Below are positions 8,535 to 17,807 of a stretch of DNA of 64,000 nucleotides, in pieces. The stretch lies in the NCBI GenBank assembly GCA_947470805.1, contig CANIVU010000008.1:1-64000 (forward strand), given 5' to 3'. Source of the stretch: Acidobacteriota bacterium (GTDB lineage Bacteria > Acidobacteriota > Terriglobia > Bryobacterales > Bryobacteraceae). A program made the position numbers and the translations under genes. How positions within the stretch are numbered: position 1 is the first letter of the stretch; each line of letters begins with the position of its first letter. Below the pieces are notes generated by a model, which saw nothing but the letters and a program-made list of their open reading frames with translations, searched no databases and was not told the origin of the DNA.

Positions 8535-10004
8535 ATGGTTCCCTGGATTGTTGCCGCGCTGGCCGGCCTGCTCGTCTTTGTGATTGTTCGCCGTAAGGTG
8601 CCGATGTGGCGGAAAGTATTGTTCGCGGGGCCTTTTGTGGCGGTGTTTGCCGTGGCGCTGCTGTTTGCCGCGGGGATGCGCATGGAAATGGAAGGCGGTG
8701 GCATTCCCAAATTTGTTACCTTCCAGAATCCGGAAAAACAGGCGGCGCAGATTGAGGCGGACCGGGCGCGGGAGGCGGCGACAGTGCCGGCCGCTCCGGA
8801 AGCTGTGAAAGAGACCGTTGCGCCGGTGGCGGAACCGACCGTGGTGCAGGCGGCCGTCACGGCGGCTTGGCCGGATTTCCGTGGCGCGGCGCGGGACGGG
8901 ATATCGACAGAAAAGATCTTGACCGTGTGGCCGGGCGGGAAGCTGCAGGAGCTGTGGCGGAAGCCGGTGGGGGGCGGTTGGGCGTCGTTTGTGGTGGCTG
9001 GGAAGCTGGCCTACACGATTGAACAGCGACGGCAGCAGGAGGTGGTGGCGGCCTACGACGTGGCGACGGGGCGCGAGGTGTGGGCGCATAAGTATGCGGC
9101 CGATTTCCAGGAGTCGATGGGCGGGCCGGGGCCGCGGGCGACGCCGACGTGGCACGAGGGGAAGATCTACTCGATGGGCGCGACGGGAGAGATGTTTGTG
9201 CTCGATGCGCTGACCGGGAAGGTGATCTGGCACAAGAACATATTGGAGGACAACGGCGCGGAGAACATTACGTGGGCGATGTCGGCGTCGCCGTTGATTG
9301 TGGACGACACGGTGGTGGTGCAGCCGGGGGGCGCGTCGAACAAGTCGATTGTTGCTTACAACAAGAACACCGGGGCGCGGGTCTGGGGCTCGTTGGGGGA
9401 CCGGACGTCGTATGCGTCGCCGATGTTGGTGACGCTGGCTGGCAAGCGGCAGATTATTACGATTACCGCGCTGCGCGCGGTGGGGCTGGACGCGGCGAGC
9501 GGGAAGCTGTTGTGGGAGTATCCGTGGACGACGGAGTACGACATCAACAGCGCGCAGCCGATTGTGGCGGGGCCGAACCAGGTGTTGATTTCGTCGGGCT
9601 ATGGGCACGGCGCGGCGATGCTCGAGATCAGCGCGGGCGGGGCGAAGAAGCTGTGGGAGAACAAGAAGCTGAAGAACAAGTTCAATTCGAGCGTGTTTTT
9701 GAATGGGTATATCTACGGCTTCGACGAATCGATTTTTACTTGTATTGACGCCAAGACCGGCGAGCCGACTTGGAAGGCAGGCCGGTACGGCTACGGGCAG
9801 GTGCTGGCGGCGAGCGGGCATCTGGTGATCACCAGCGAGCAGGGCGAGGTGGTGTTGTTGAAGGCGGACCCTACGGCACATAAGGAAGTGGCGAAATTCC
9901 AGGCGCTGGAAGGGCGGACGTGGAACATCCCCGCGATTGCGGATGGGCGGTTGTTCGTGCGGAATGGCACGGAGATGGCGGCGTACAAAATTTCAGGACA
10001 ATGA
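8535..10004 (+). CDS. membrane-anchored PQQ-type beta-propeller protein (489 aa)
   Basis: Two hydrophobic segments (residues about 3-18 and 27-45) anchor an extracytoplasmic domain after an Ala/Pro/Val-rich linker. The rest is a BamB/PQQ-dehydrogenase-like propeller, with blades shown by recurrent aromatic-Gly-Lys patterns such as AYDVATGREVWAHK, VLDALTGKVIWHK and GLDAASGKLLWEY. Such proteins act as scaffolds or, if PQQ is bound, dehydrogenases; no catalytic signature is evident, so a scaffold role is as likely. I chose the ATG at 8535 because the earlier frame start adds 15 polar residues ahead of the anchor. The stop overlaps the start of the following TonB receptor (ATGA), pointing to translational coupling and a joint job. 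Confidence 0.8.
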   Translation: MVPWIVAALAGLLVFVIVRRKVPMWRKVLFAGPFVAVFAVALLFAAGMRMEMEGGGIPKFVTFQNPEKQAAQIEADRAREAATVPAAPEAVKETVAPVAEPTVVQAAVTAAWPDFRGAARDGISTEKILTVWPGGKLQELWRKPVGGGWASFVVAGKLAYTIEQRRQQEVVAAYDVATGREVWAHKYAADFQESMGGPGPRATPTWHEGKIYSMGATGEMFVLDALTGKVIWHKNILEDNGAENITWAMSASPLIVDDTVVVQPGGASNKSIVAYNKNTGARVWGSLGDRTSYASPMLVTLAGKRQIITITALRAVGLDAASGKLLWEYPWTTEYDINSAQPIVAGPNQVLISSGYGHGAAMLEISAGGAKKLWENKKLKNKFNSSVFLNGYIYGFDESIFTCIDAKTGEPTWKAGRYGYGQVLAASGHLVITSEQGEVVLLKADPTAHKEVAKFQALEGRTWNIPAIADGRLFVRNGTEMAAYKISGQ

Positions 10005-12469
10005 GACTCTTACTAATTCTGGCGAGCGCAGGCTGGCTGTTGGCGGCGGATATGCGCGTTTTTGACGGGCAGGGCAGGGAATTGCGCGATGTTCGGGTGG
10101 AGGAAATCAGCGCTACTGAGGTGCGGGTGACGGCGCCTGGGTACGCCCCGGTGACGGTGGCGAAGGGCGCCGCGGCGGTGACGCTTTCGCGCATCACCGT
10201 GCTGGCGACGCCGGGGCTGGCCGAAGAGGTGATGATTCGGCCGGAGATGGTGCTGGCCGGGGACCGGCCCACGGAATCGACCGTGGCGCACACGCTGGAG
10301 ACGCAGCCGAATGTGATGTTGCAACAGACGGGCGCCGGGCAGGTGTCGCCGTTTCTGCGCGGGCTGACTGGTTATCAGGTGCTGAATCTGGTCGACGGCG
10401 TGCGGTTCAACAACTCCACGTTTCGTTCGGGACCGAACCAGTATCTGGCGTATCTGGAGCCTAGCCAGGCGTCGCATGTGGAGGCGATGCTGGGGCCGAG
10501 CGGAACGCAGTACGGCAGCGATGGGTTGGGCGGGACGATCCAGGTATTGACCGACCAGGCACGGTTCGACGCTTCGCCGGCGTGGCACGGGGACCTGTCA
10601 ATTCTTGGCCAGACGGCTGACCTTTCGGCCGGGACCGCGGCGGCGATTTCGCGGGGCACGGACAAGGTTTGGTTTCAGGTGGGCGCGGCCGGGCGGCGGC
10701 ACAATAACATCCGCGCGGGACAGGGATTCGATTCGCGCAACGTGTTGACTCACTACTTCGGCTACTCCAACGAACAGGTGCGCGACGTGTTGGGCAACCG
10801 CTTGTTGGACACGGCCTATACGCAGGGCGGCGCCCACGGAAAGTTCGCGGTTCGTCCGGACGAGAAGCAGAGCTGGACGACGTGGTATCAGCGCGGCGAG
10901 GTGCACGGACTGCGGAATACGAAGGACTTGTGGGGCGGGCTGGGACGGTTGCAATCGACGCTGAGCCCCCAGATCCTGGACCTGTTTTATACGCGCTACG
11001 AAAGGCTGCAGCTGGCGGGTTTTGACTCGCTGAGCGGCCGGTTTTCGGTGAATCGCCAGCAGGACGGCGGCACGCGCCAGGGGCTGCGGACGACCGACTC
11101 TGTAACAACGGAATTCAATCAAGTGCGCTCACTGGGATATGCAGGGCAGGGCATTACGCACGTGCAGCGCCACACGGTGCTGAGCATGGGAGGGGAAGTT
11201 TACGACGAAGCGGTGCGTTCCACGCGCCGGGTGAATGGAGCGGCCGTGCGGCCGTTGTATCCGGACAATTCGCAGTACCTTATTGGCGGTGTGTATGCGC
11301 AAGGGGCAACCGAATATCGCCGCCTGCGGGCCGGCTACGGGGTCCGCTATTCGCGTGTTTCCTACTCCAATCCAGCCAACCCGGCATTCAATATGCCCGT
11401 CTCCGCACAGACGTTCAACGACTGGACGTGGCAGGCGAGTCTCCTCTATAAACTCACGCCATCGCTGGCGTTGCACGGGTTGGCGGGCCGTGGTTTCCGG
11501 GCGCCGAATTTGAACGATCTGGGCGCGATCGGGCTTAACGATTTGGGTTACGAGGTGCCGGCGCGGGAGGCGTCGAACGCTCTCCTGTCGGACTCCTCCG
11601 GCGAGGGCGCCATCTCCAAAGGCGTGCCGTTGCGGACGTTGGGCGTCGAGCGGTTGCGAAACTTAGAAGCGGGGCTGCGCTGGCAGACCGGCGGGCACCG
11701 GGCGCGGCTGCAGTTCTTCGACGCGGAGTTGCAGGACCCGATTGTGCGGCGCACGCTTCTGTTCCCCGTGAATGCCGTGCCCACGGCGATCGCCGGGTTG
11801 GCGGTGACGCCGATTCCTCAAACAGCGGCGCAGCGGGCGCAAGGAGTGGTGACGGTGGCGAGTGCCATTGACCCCCGCGCGCTGAAGTCTTTCGTCAATG
11901 ACGGGCGTTCGCGCTACTGGGGCGTGGAGGCGAACTGGGAGCAGCGGCTGAGCAGCCGTTGGAGCTGGGTGAACAACTACTCGTTCCTGCTGGGCCGTGA
12001 CTTGGACCCGAATCGGAACATTCGCCGATTGCCGCCGCAGCAGGGTTCGACGCGGCTCCGTTACAACGCGACGAAGTTCTGGGCGGAGGCGCAACTGGCG
12101 GCCAGCGGTGCGCAGGACCGTCTGAGTGGCGGCGATCGCGACGACGAACGAATCGGCGCCAGCCGGCGACGGCAGGACATTGCGGACTTCTACAACTCCG
12201 CCCGCGGCGCGCAGGTGCGTGGGGCGGAGACGCTGCTGCAGATCCAAAACCGAGTGTTGCCCGGGCTGGCCGATTCGGTGCGCGTGACGCTGTTCAACAG
12301 CACGCCTGGCTGGGCCAGCGTGGACCTTCGCGCTGGCCTGCCGTTGACGGAGCAGGTGAGCGTGGAAGCGGCGTTGACGAACATTGCGGATCGCAACTAC
12401 CGCGTCCACGGCTCGGGTATTGATTCGCCGGGGCGATCGGCGCACGTGCAATTGCGCTGGCGCTTTTAG
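10001..12469 (+). CDS. TonB-dependent outer-membrane receptor (822 aa)
   Basis: Outer-membrane beta-barrel importer. A signal peptide (MRLLLILASAGWLLAADMR) is followed by a short beta-rich domain, then the plug (residues about 75-200: ETQPNVMLQQTGAGQVSPFL, a VDGVRFNNS loop, and GPSGTQYGSDGLGGTIQVLT). The barrel ends with LRWRF, giving the expected terminal aromatic residue. The plug pattern resembles haem/haemoglobin and cobalamin receptors, but the ligand is not certain. The start at 10001 was chosen because it gives the signal peptide and overlaps the upstream propeller stop by four bases. The stop overlaps the convergent VOC gene by four bases. Confidence 0.88.
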   Translation: MRLLLILASAGWLLAADMRVFDGQGRELRDVRVEEISATEVRVTAPGYAPVTVAKGAAAVTLSRITVLATPGLAEEVMIRPEMVLAGDRPTESTVAHTLETQPNVMLQQTGAGQVSPFLRGLTGYQVLNLVDGVRFNNSTFRSGPNQYLAYLEPSQASHVEAMLGPSGTQYGSDGLGGTIQVLTDQARFDASPAWHGDLSILGQTADLSAGTAAAISRGTDKVWFQVGAAGRRHNNIRAGQGFDSRNVLTHYFGYSNEQVRDVLGNRLLDTAYTQGGAHGKFAVRPDEKQSWTTWYQRGEVHGLRNTKDLWGGLGRLQSTLSPQILDLFYTRYERLQLAGFDSLSGRFSVNRQQDGGTRQGLRTTDSVTTEFNQVRSLGYAGQGITHVQRHTVLSMGGEVYDEAVRSTRRVNGAAVRPLYPDNSQYLIGGVYAQGATEYRRLRAGYGVRYSRVSYSNPANPAFNMPVSAQTFNDWTWQASLLYKLTPSLALHGLAGRGFRAPNLNDLGAIGLNDLGYEVPAREASNALLSDSSGEGAISKGVPLRTLGVERLRNLEAGLRWQTGGHRARLQFFDAELQDPIVRRTLLFPVNAVPTAIAGLAVTPIPQTAAQRAQGVVTVASAIDPRALKSFVNDGRSRYWGVEANWEQRLSSRWSWVNNYSFLLGRDLDPNRNIRRLPPQQGSTRLRYNATKFWAEAQLAASGAQDRLSGGDRDDERIGASRRRQDIADFYNSARGAQVRGAETLLQIQNRVLPGLADSVRVTLFNSTPGWASVDLRAGLPLTEQVSVEAALTNIADRNYRVHGSGIDSPGRSAHVQLRWRF

Positions 12470-12849
12470 AGCCGTTCGGGGAGCGGGGTTGCGCGCTGCA
12501 GCAGATGGAGGATATTGCCTTCCGGATCTGTGAAGAACACCACGCGGTTGCCCTTGCTCTCCATCGGTTCGGTGATGAAGTGAACGCTCTTGGCGGTGAG
12601 GCGGACGAAGGCCGTATCGAAGTCAGACACCGTCAGTGCCAGGTGTCGGATGCCGGGCGTTTTCATGGTAGTGGCGGGCCGCTCACCTTCGGAGTGGATC
12701 AGTTCCAACATGGTGCCGTTTTCGGCGCGTACGAAGATGGCGCCGGCGGACTTGTAGTTAATCTCGAAGCCGAGCGTTTCCACGTACCAGTCGGCGAGTG
12801 CCGCGATATCGGTGGAGGCAATGGCTGTATGTTCAATTCCGGTGATCAT
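12466..12849 (-). CDS. VOC/glyoxalase-fold protein (127 aa)
   Basis: Small vicinal-oxygen-chelate protein with two beta-alpha-beta-beta-beta modules. The metal ligand positions can be read: His7 (GIEHTAIAS), Glu53 in TMLELIHSEG, His70 in GIRHLALTV, and Glu near residue 113 in FFTDPEGNILHLLQ. The family includes glyoxalase I, dioxygenases, isomerases and resistance proteins; the residue set is compatible with a metal-dependent enzyme, but the substrate cannot be assigned. It sits between two TonB receptor genes and lies 12 bases after the minus-strand receptor's stop region, so it may be unrelated to them. Confidence 0.8.
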   Translation of the reverse strand: MITGIEHTAIASTDIAALADWYVETLGFEINYKSAGAIFVRAENGTMLELIHSEGERPATTMKTPGIRHLALTVSDFDTAFVRLTAKSVHFITEPMESKGNRVVFFTDPEGNILHLLQRATPLPERL

Positions 12850-12861
12850 GACACTACCAGC

Positions 12862-14910
12862 TTACTTGCCCCGGAAGCGGAACGTGAGCCCGGCGGAGAA
12901 GGTGACCGGGTAGCCCGGCGTGCCATGGATGGCGGGGCGCGCCGGGCCGCCCGCAAATGGTCTGGATTCGATGTAATTCTGCGTTTCGTAGTAGCGGCGG
13001 TTGGTGAAGTTATCGATTGAAAACAGGAAGTCGGCCTGGCGGCTAAGGCGGCGGACGAGGCTCATGTCGAAGACGGTGTGGCCGGTGGCACGGAGGGATG
13101 CGTCCTGCTGATCGAGCCGGTAGCTGTTGATCGCGCGGACGCGCGCGGAGCCGCTCCAGCCTTTCCAGGCGGCGACGGTAATAGCGCCATTGGCGGTGAA
13201 ATGCGGGGCGCGGTCGACGTAGGCGCGAGGGGCCGTGTCGCGGTAGAAGGCGTTCAGCACCTTCGTGATGCCGCCGCTGAGGGAGACGTGGCGGGTGAGT
13301 TGCAACGACGATTTTGCCTCCACGCCGTAGGCGCGGCTTGGGCCAAGGAATTCGAGCGTGCCATCGTCGGCGACGTAGACCATTTCGTTGGACCGGTCGA
13401 TCCAGAAGGCGTCGGCGGCGAGGGAGAACCGATGCCAGTTGGAGGCGACGCCGGCTTCGTAAAAATCGGTGGTGGCGACTCTGGTGCTGTCGCGGCGGGT
13501 GAGGATGCTGCGCGCGTCGATGGAGGAGATCCCGCGGCCGTAATTGGCGTGCAGGGTGATGGGGATACGCCGCGTGGGCGTGTAGGCGAGGCTGAACTTT
13601 GGCTGCCAGCGGGCGGCGGGCTCGGCGGCCGATTGGGCCGGGGTGAGCCGGTCGCGCACGTCGAAGCGGAAGACGTCGTAGCGGAGGCCAGCCGTAGCCA
13701 GCAGTTTCCCCGCGAAAAAGCTCAAGTTTTCCTGGGCGTAGCCGGCGCCATTGATGACGTTGGCGTTGGCGGCGGTGGTGACGCCGATTGGGTCGCGCCC
13801 GATGCGCGGGTAGAGGCCGACGTTGATTTGATTGGCGTGGAAGTTGCCGCCGGCGGTGAGGTAAGAATACGACGCGCCGGTTTTGTGGGGCAGTAGATAT
13901 TGGGCGTTGGCGCCTTGGACGAGACGCGAATCGTGTTGCTGAATGGCGTCGCCGTGGATGGGGTCGTTGAGGAAAAACGTGAAGTTGGAATAGAGATCGA
14001 ACAGGGACCGCGTGGCGAAGCCGTCAAGCTTCCAGATGGCTCCATTTTTCATCTCCTGGCGGAAATATGCGGCGGCGGTGGCGGCGCGGATCTTGCCGCC
14101 TTCACCGGGGTCGAGATAGCCGAAACGATCGAGCTCGCCGGTGGCGACCAGGTCCAGCGGGATCTGGCCGGAGGAGTTGTATCGGTTGAGTCCTCCATTG
14201 AATTTGAAGCCCACACTGCGCTGGCCGCTGAGGCGGCGCGTAACGTTGGCCGTCAGGTTGTCGCGCCGGTAACCGAGTGATTTCACGAAGGGCCCGTCGG
14301 TGTGCGAGCCTTCGTAGGCGAAAAACGAGTCGACGTTTTTGATGTCGGGGCTGACGGCGAAGAAGCCGCGCTGCGTGTTAAAGGATCCTCCTTGCGCGCG
14401 GATGGTGAACTGGTCCGGCAACGATTCGCGAAGCCGGATGTGGACGACGCCGAGGCCGCTGAAGTCGCCGTATTCCGCGCTAAATGGGCCGTTGATGAGA
14501 TTGGCCTCCTGGATCAGTTCCGGGGTCAAACTCTTCAGGCTGCCCAGATAGCCCTGGCCGTGGCCTTGTGTACTCTGGTTCTGCTGGACGTTGTCGACGA
14601 GGATCTTCATGCCACCGTTCACGCCGCCGTGATCGAGGTTGAATCCGAAGCGGCGGATCTCGATCGACTTGCCTCCGCCTTCGTGCTGACCGGCGTTGAT
14701 TCCGGCGTTCAGCTGATGAAAAACCTGGTCATCGCGGGAGAAGAGCGTCTGTTCAAAAACCTCTTTGTTGCGATGATCGATGGCGGGCTCCACGGGCGGC
14801 GCGGTGATGGTGATGCTGGTATGCACCTTGGGCAGATCGGCCTTCGGCTCCTGCCCGTGTATCGCCGCCAGCGACAAGGCCAGCGCTGCCATTTTTGGGG
14901 AAATGCGCAT
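12862..14910 (-). CDS. TonB-dependent outer-membrane receptor (682 aa)
   Basis: Outer-membrane receptor with signal peptide MRISPKMAALALSLAAIHGQ. The plug region has an unusual SIEIRRFGFNLDHGGVNGGM stretch, then VDNVQQNQSTQGHGQGYLGS and INGPFSAEYGDFSGLGVVHI, as in copper/siderophore-type receptors. The barrel ends GLTFRFRGK, with the terminal Phe followed by three extra residues. The frame is open well upstream; starts at 15150 or 14931 would place 80 or 7 residues before the signal peptide, so I chose 14910. It is divergent from the propeller gene at 14977, the two sharing a 66-base promoter region. The imported ligand is unknown. Confidence 0.85.
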   Translation of the reverse strand: MRISPKMAALALSLAAIHGQEPKADLPKVHTSITITAPPVEPAIDHRNKEVFEQTLFSRDDQVFHQLNAGINAGQHEGGGKSIEIRRFGFNLDHGGVNGGMKILVDNVQQNQSTQGHGQGYLGSLKSLTPELIQEANLINGPFSAEYGDFSGLGVVHIRLRESLPDQFTIRAQGGSFNTQRGFFAVSPDIKNVDSFFAYEGSHTDGPFVKSLGYRRDNLTANVTRRLSGQRSVGFKFNGGLNRYNSSGQIPLDLVATGELDRFGYLDPGEGGKIRAATAAAYFRQEMKNGAIWKLDGFATRSLFDLYSNFTFFLNDPIHGDAIQQHDSRLVQGANAQYLLPHKTGASYSYLTAGGNFHANQINVGLYPRIGRDPIGVTTAANANVINGAGYAQENLSFFAGKLLATAGLRYDVFRFDVRDRLTPAQSAAEPAARWQPKFSLAYTPTRRIPITLHANYGRGISSIDARSILTRRDSTRVATTDFYEAGVASNWHRFSLAADAFWIDRSNEMVYVADDGTLEFLGPSRAYGVEAKSSLQLTRHVSLSGGITKVLNAFYRDTAPRAYVDRAPHFTANGAITVAAWKGWSGSARVRAINSYRLDQQDASLRATGHTVFDMSLVRRLSRQADFLFSIDNFTNRRYYETQNYIESRPFAGGPARPAIHGTPGYPVTFSAGLTFRFRGK

Positions 14911-14976
14911 TCTCAATAGAGTACGAAACATCCCCGTAAACGGATTGCCGATTCGGCGAGTTATGATTACCAAATC

Positions 14977-16386
14977 ATGCGCACGCGTCTCTTCGCCGCT
15001 GTCCTGCTGACGTTGGCCAATCTGGCCGCTGGAGAATGGCCGCAGTTCCGTGGGGTGAACAGCTCCGGCGTCTCCGATGAGAAGAACTTGCCGGTCTCGT
15101 TTGGCCCGGATCACAACGTCGTTTGGAAGACCGCGCTGCCGGCCGGCCACTCCTCACCCGTCTTCAGCAAAACGCAGATTTTTGTCTCTGCCTACGACAA
15201 GAACGGTATCTACCTGATTGCGCTGAACCGCAAAACGGGCAAGGAAAACTGGCGCCGGACGATTCCCCGGCCGCGCGTGGCTGAGCATCACAAATCGTCG
15301 ACGCCCGCCAGTCCATCCCCGGTAACCGATGGCGAAAACGTCTACGCCCTTTATAACGATTTCGGGCTGATTTCGTTCGACGCCGCCGGGAAAGAACGCT
15401 GGCAGTTCGACCTGGGTGCGATCAATAACCCCTTCGGCCTGGGCACCTCTCCGGTGCTGGCGGGCAAGACGCTGCTGCTGAACATTGATGCCGAAAGCGG
15501 CTCGTTCTTTATGGCGTTGGACAAGGACACAGGCAAGCGAAAGTGGCGCCGGGAACGTCCGGACTACACCCGCGGTTTTTCGACGCCGGTCCTCTACAAA
15601 CCCGCCAACGAACCGTTGCAGGCGCTGATCGCCGGGTCCAATACTCTGATGGCTTACTCGGTGGAGACCGGTGAACCAATCTGGTGGGTGAATTCGCTGA
15701 CGTGGCAGTTGAAGCCGACGCCGGTTATTCATGGAGATACGGTCTACGTCCTTGGTTGGGCAGGTGGTTCCGACGAAGGTGCGCAGGAGAACATTCCCGA
15801 TTTCGCGACCGTGCTGAAAACGCGCGATACAAACAAGGACGGCAAGTTAACCAAAGAGGAAATTGCCGACGACCGGTTGACCAAGGACTGGGCCGCCATG
15901 GATCTGGATCGGACAGGGTTTGTCGAGGAGCGGGATTGGAAGATGTATCAGCGCCGCCGCAAGGTGGTGAATGCCGTGAATGCAATCAAACTCGGCGGCC
16001 GTGGTGATATGACCGATAAGTCGGTGCAGTGGCGTTACTATAAGTCGCTGCCGAATGTACCGTCGCCGCTCTATTATGATGGCGTTATCTATTTGACCAA
16101 GGAAGGCGGCATCATGACGGCGCTGGATGCCGAGACCGGCGCGGTTCTGAAACAGGCACGGCTGACCGGCGCGCTGGGGGACTATTTTGCCTCGCCGGTG
16201 GCCGCCGATGGCCGTATTTACGCCACTTCGCAGGAAGGCAAGGTAGTGGTCATCAAACCCGGAAAGGACTGGGAGATTTTGGCTGTCAACCCGCTCGGGG
16301 AGGCCGTGAACGCGACTCCGGCGTTTGTCGATGGCCGGATCTTTATTCGTACGCACGAACATCTCTATTGCTTCGCCCAACAATAA
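14977..16386 (+). CDS. secreted PQQ-type beta-propeller with EF-hand pair (469 aa)
   Basis: A signal peptide (MRTRLFAAVLLTLANLAAG) precedes a propeller that begins EWPQFRGVNSSGVSDEKNLP, the standard start of the acidobacterial/planctomycete PQQ-like family. Blade motifs include ALNRKTGKENWRR, ALDKDTGKRKWRR and ALDAETGAVLKQ. Inserted in the propeller is a calcium-binding EF-hand pair: DTNKDGKLTKEE at residues 284-295 and DLDRTGFVEERD some 20 residues later. Calcium probably stabilises the inserted loop. No dehydrogenase active site is recognisable, so the protein may be a periplasmic scaffold or binding protein. A close paralogue begins ten bases downstream. Confidence 0.82.
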   Translation: MRTRLFAAVLLTLANLAAGEWPQFRGVNSSGVSDEKNLPVSFGPDHNVVWKTALPAGHSSPVFSKTQIFVSAYDKNGIYLIALNRKTGKENWRRTIPRPRVAEHHKSSTPASPSPVTDGENVYALYNDFGLISFDAAGKERWQFDLGAINNPFGLGTSPVLAGKTLLLNIDAESGSFFMALDKDTGKRKWRRERPDYTRGFSTPVLYKPANEPLQALIAGSNTLMAYSVETGEPIWWVNSLTWQLKPTPVIHGDTVYVLGWAGGSDEGAQENIPDFATVLKTRDTNKDGKLTKEEIADDRLTKDWAAMDLDRTGFVEERDWKMYQRRRKVVNAVNAIKLGGRGDMTDKSVQWRYYKSLPNVPSPLYYDGVIYLTKEGGIMTALDAETGAVLKQARLTGALGDYFASPVAADGRIYATSQEGKVVVIKPGKDWEILAVNPLGEAVNATPAFVDGRIFIRTHEHLYCFAQQ

Positions 16387-16396
16387 TAGCCGGCGC

Positions 16397-17803
16397 ATGA
16401 AACTCTTCTTTTTCCTTACTTCACTTACTCTGTTCGCCGCCGACTGGCCGCAGTATCGTGGCGTGAATGCGCTGGGCGTCACCCAGGATCGTAACTTGCC
16501 CGTGGAGATGGGACCGGAGAAGAATGTCATCTGGAAGGCCGACGTGCCGCCCGGGCATTCGTCTCCGATTCTGGCCGGTCCGCGCGTCTTCCTGACGGCG
16601 GTGGATCTGGAGGCACTGTTCACCATCGCCCTTGATCGCGCGACGGGCAAACAACTGTGGCGGCGTGAGGCGCCGCGCCCACGGAAAGAGACATTCCTGA
16701 AGACCAATTCGGCCGCCTCCGGCACACCCGCGAGCGATGGAAAAATGGTGGTCGTTTTCTTTGGCGACTATGGCCTGTTGGCCTATTCGGTGGAGGGAAA
16801 GCCTCTCTGGCAACTCCCGCTGGGCCCTTTCAACAACATGAACGGCCACGGCTCCTCGCCGGTGATCATCGACGATTTGGTGCTGATTATCTGTGATCAG
16901 GATACCGATTCCTACTATCTGGCGATCGATAAAGCGACCGGCAAGGTGCGCTACAAAGTGGAGCGCCCGGAGACGACGCGGGGCTACGCCACGCCATCGG
17001 TGTGGCGGCCGAAGAGTGGCCCGGCGGAGTTGATCGTGCCCGGCGCCTACATCACGACGGCGTATGAATTGAAGTCCGGCAAAAAGTTATGGTGGGCCGG
17101 CGGCATGGCGTGGCAGTTGAAGGGCGCGCCGGTGATTGTGGGCGACCGTATGTTCCTGAACTCCTGGGAGAGCGGCGGGGATATGGAAACGCCGCCCGAT
17201 GTGGATGAATGGACGGTGGTGGCGTCTAAGTTTGATCGCGACGGGGACGGAAAACTGAGCGTGGAAGAGTCGGCCGGAGCTGGGCTGAAGAACGCCGCGG
17301 CGGTGTCCAATTACGATCTGAACCACGACAACTTCATGGACGAGCGCGATTGGGCGTTTCTGAAGTTGCACCGGCAGGCGCAGAATTCGGTGATGTCTAT
17401 TCAGTTGGGCGGGCGCGGTGATGTCACGAAGACGCACGTCCGCTGGCGCTATCGGAAGTCGCTGCCGAACTGCTCAACGCCGCTGGTTTATAACGGCGCG
17501 CTGTGGATGGTGAAGGACGGCGGCGTGATGACGACGTTGAACCCGGAAACGGGCGAGGTATTGAAACAGGGCCGCATTCCGAATGCGCTGGAGCCCTACT
17601 GGGCGTCGCCGGTGGGGGCCGATGGAAAGGTTTATATGATCAGCCAGGCCGGGAAACTGTCGGTGTTCAAGGCCCAGGGCGATTGGGAAATCCTCAAGGT
17701 GAACGATTTGAACGACGAAGTGTTCGCCACCCCTGCGCTCGGGGACAATCGGATCTACGTGCGGACGCGCTCGACGCTGTACTGTTTCGGCTTGCCACAA
17801 TAG
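16397..17803 (+). CDS. secreted PQQ-type beta-propeller with EF-hand pair, paralogue (468 aa)
   Basis: Tandem paralogue of the preceding gene, with the same architecture: signal peptide MKLFFFLTSLTLFAADWP, the family start DWPQYRGVNALGVTQDRNLP, blades such as ALDRATGKQLWRR and AIDKATGKVRYK, and an inserted EF-hand pair (DRDGDGKLSVEE from about residue 280 and DLNHDNFMDERD). The first loop is a near-perfect canonical EF-hand, better than in the upstream copy. The ATG at 16397 was chosen over an upstream frame start because it begins the signal peptide and lies ten bases after the previous stop. Co-transcription of both propellers and the downstream nitroreductase-like gene is likely. Confidence 0.82.
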   Translation: MKLFFFLTSLTLFAADWPQYRGVNALGVTQDRNLPVEMGPEKNVIWKADVPPGHSSPILAGPRVFLTAVDLEALFTIALDRATGKQLWRREAPRPRKETFLKTNSAASGTPASDGKMVVVFFGDYGLLAYSVEGKPLWQLPLGPFNNMNGHGSSPVIIDDLVLIICDQDTDSYYLAIDKATGKVRYKVERPETTRGYATPSVWRPKSGPAELIVPGAYITTAYELKSGKKLWWAGGMAWQLKGAPVIVGDRMFLNSWESGGDMETPPDVDEWTVVASKFDRDGDGKLSVEESAGAGLKNAAAVSNYDLNHDNFMDERDWAFLKLHRQAQNSVMSIQLGGRGDVTKTHVRWRYRKSLPNCSTPLVYNGALWMVKDGGVMTTLNPETGEVLKQGRIPNALEPYWASPVGADGKVYMISQAGKLSVFKAQGDWEILKVNDLNDEVFATPALGDNRIYVRTRSTLYCFGLPQ

Positions 17804-17807
17804 GGGG

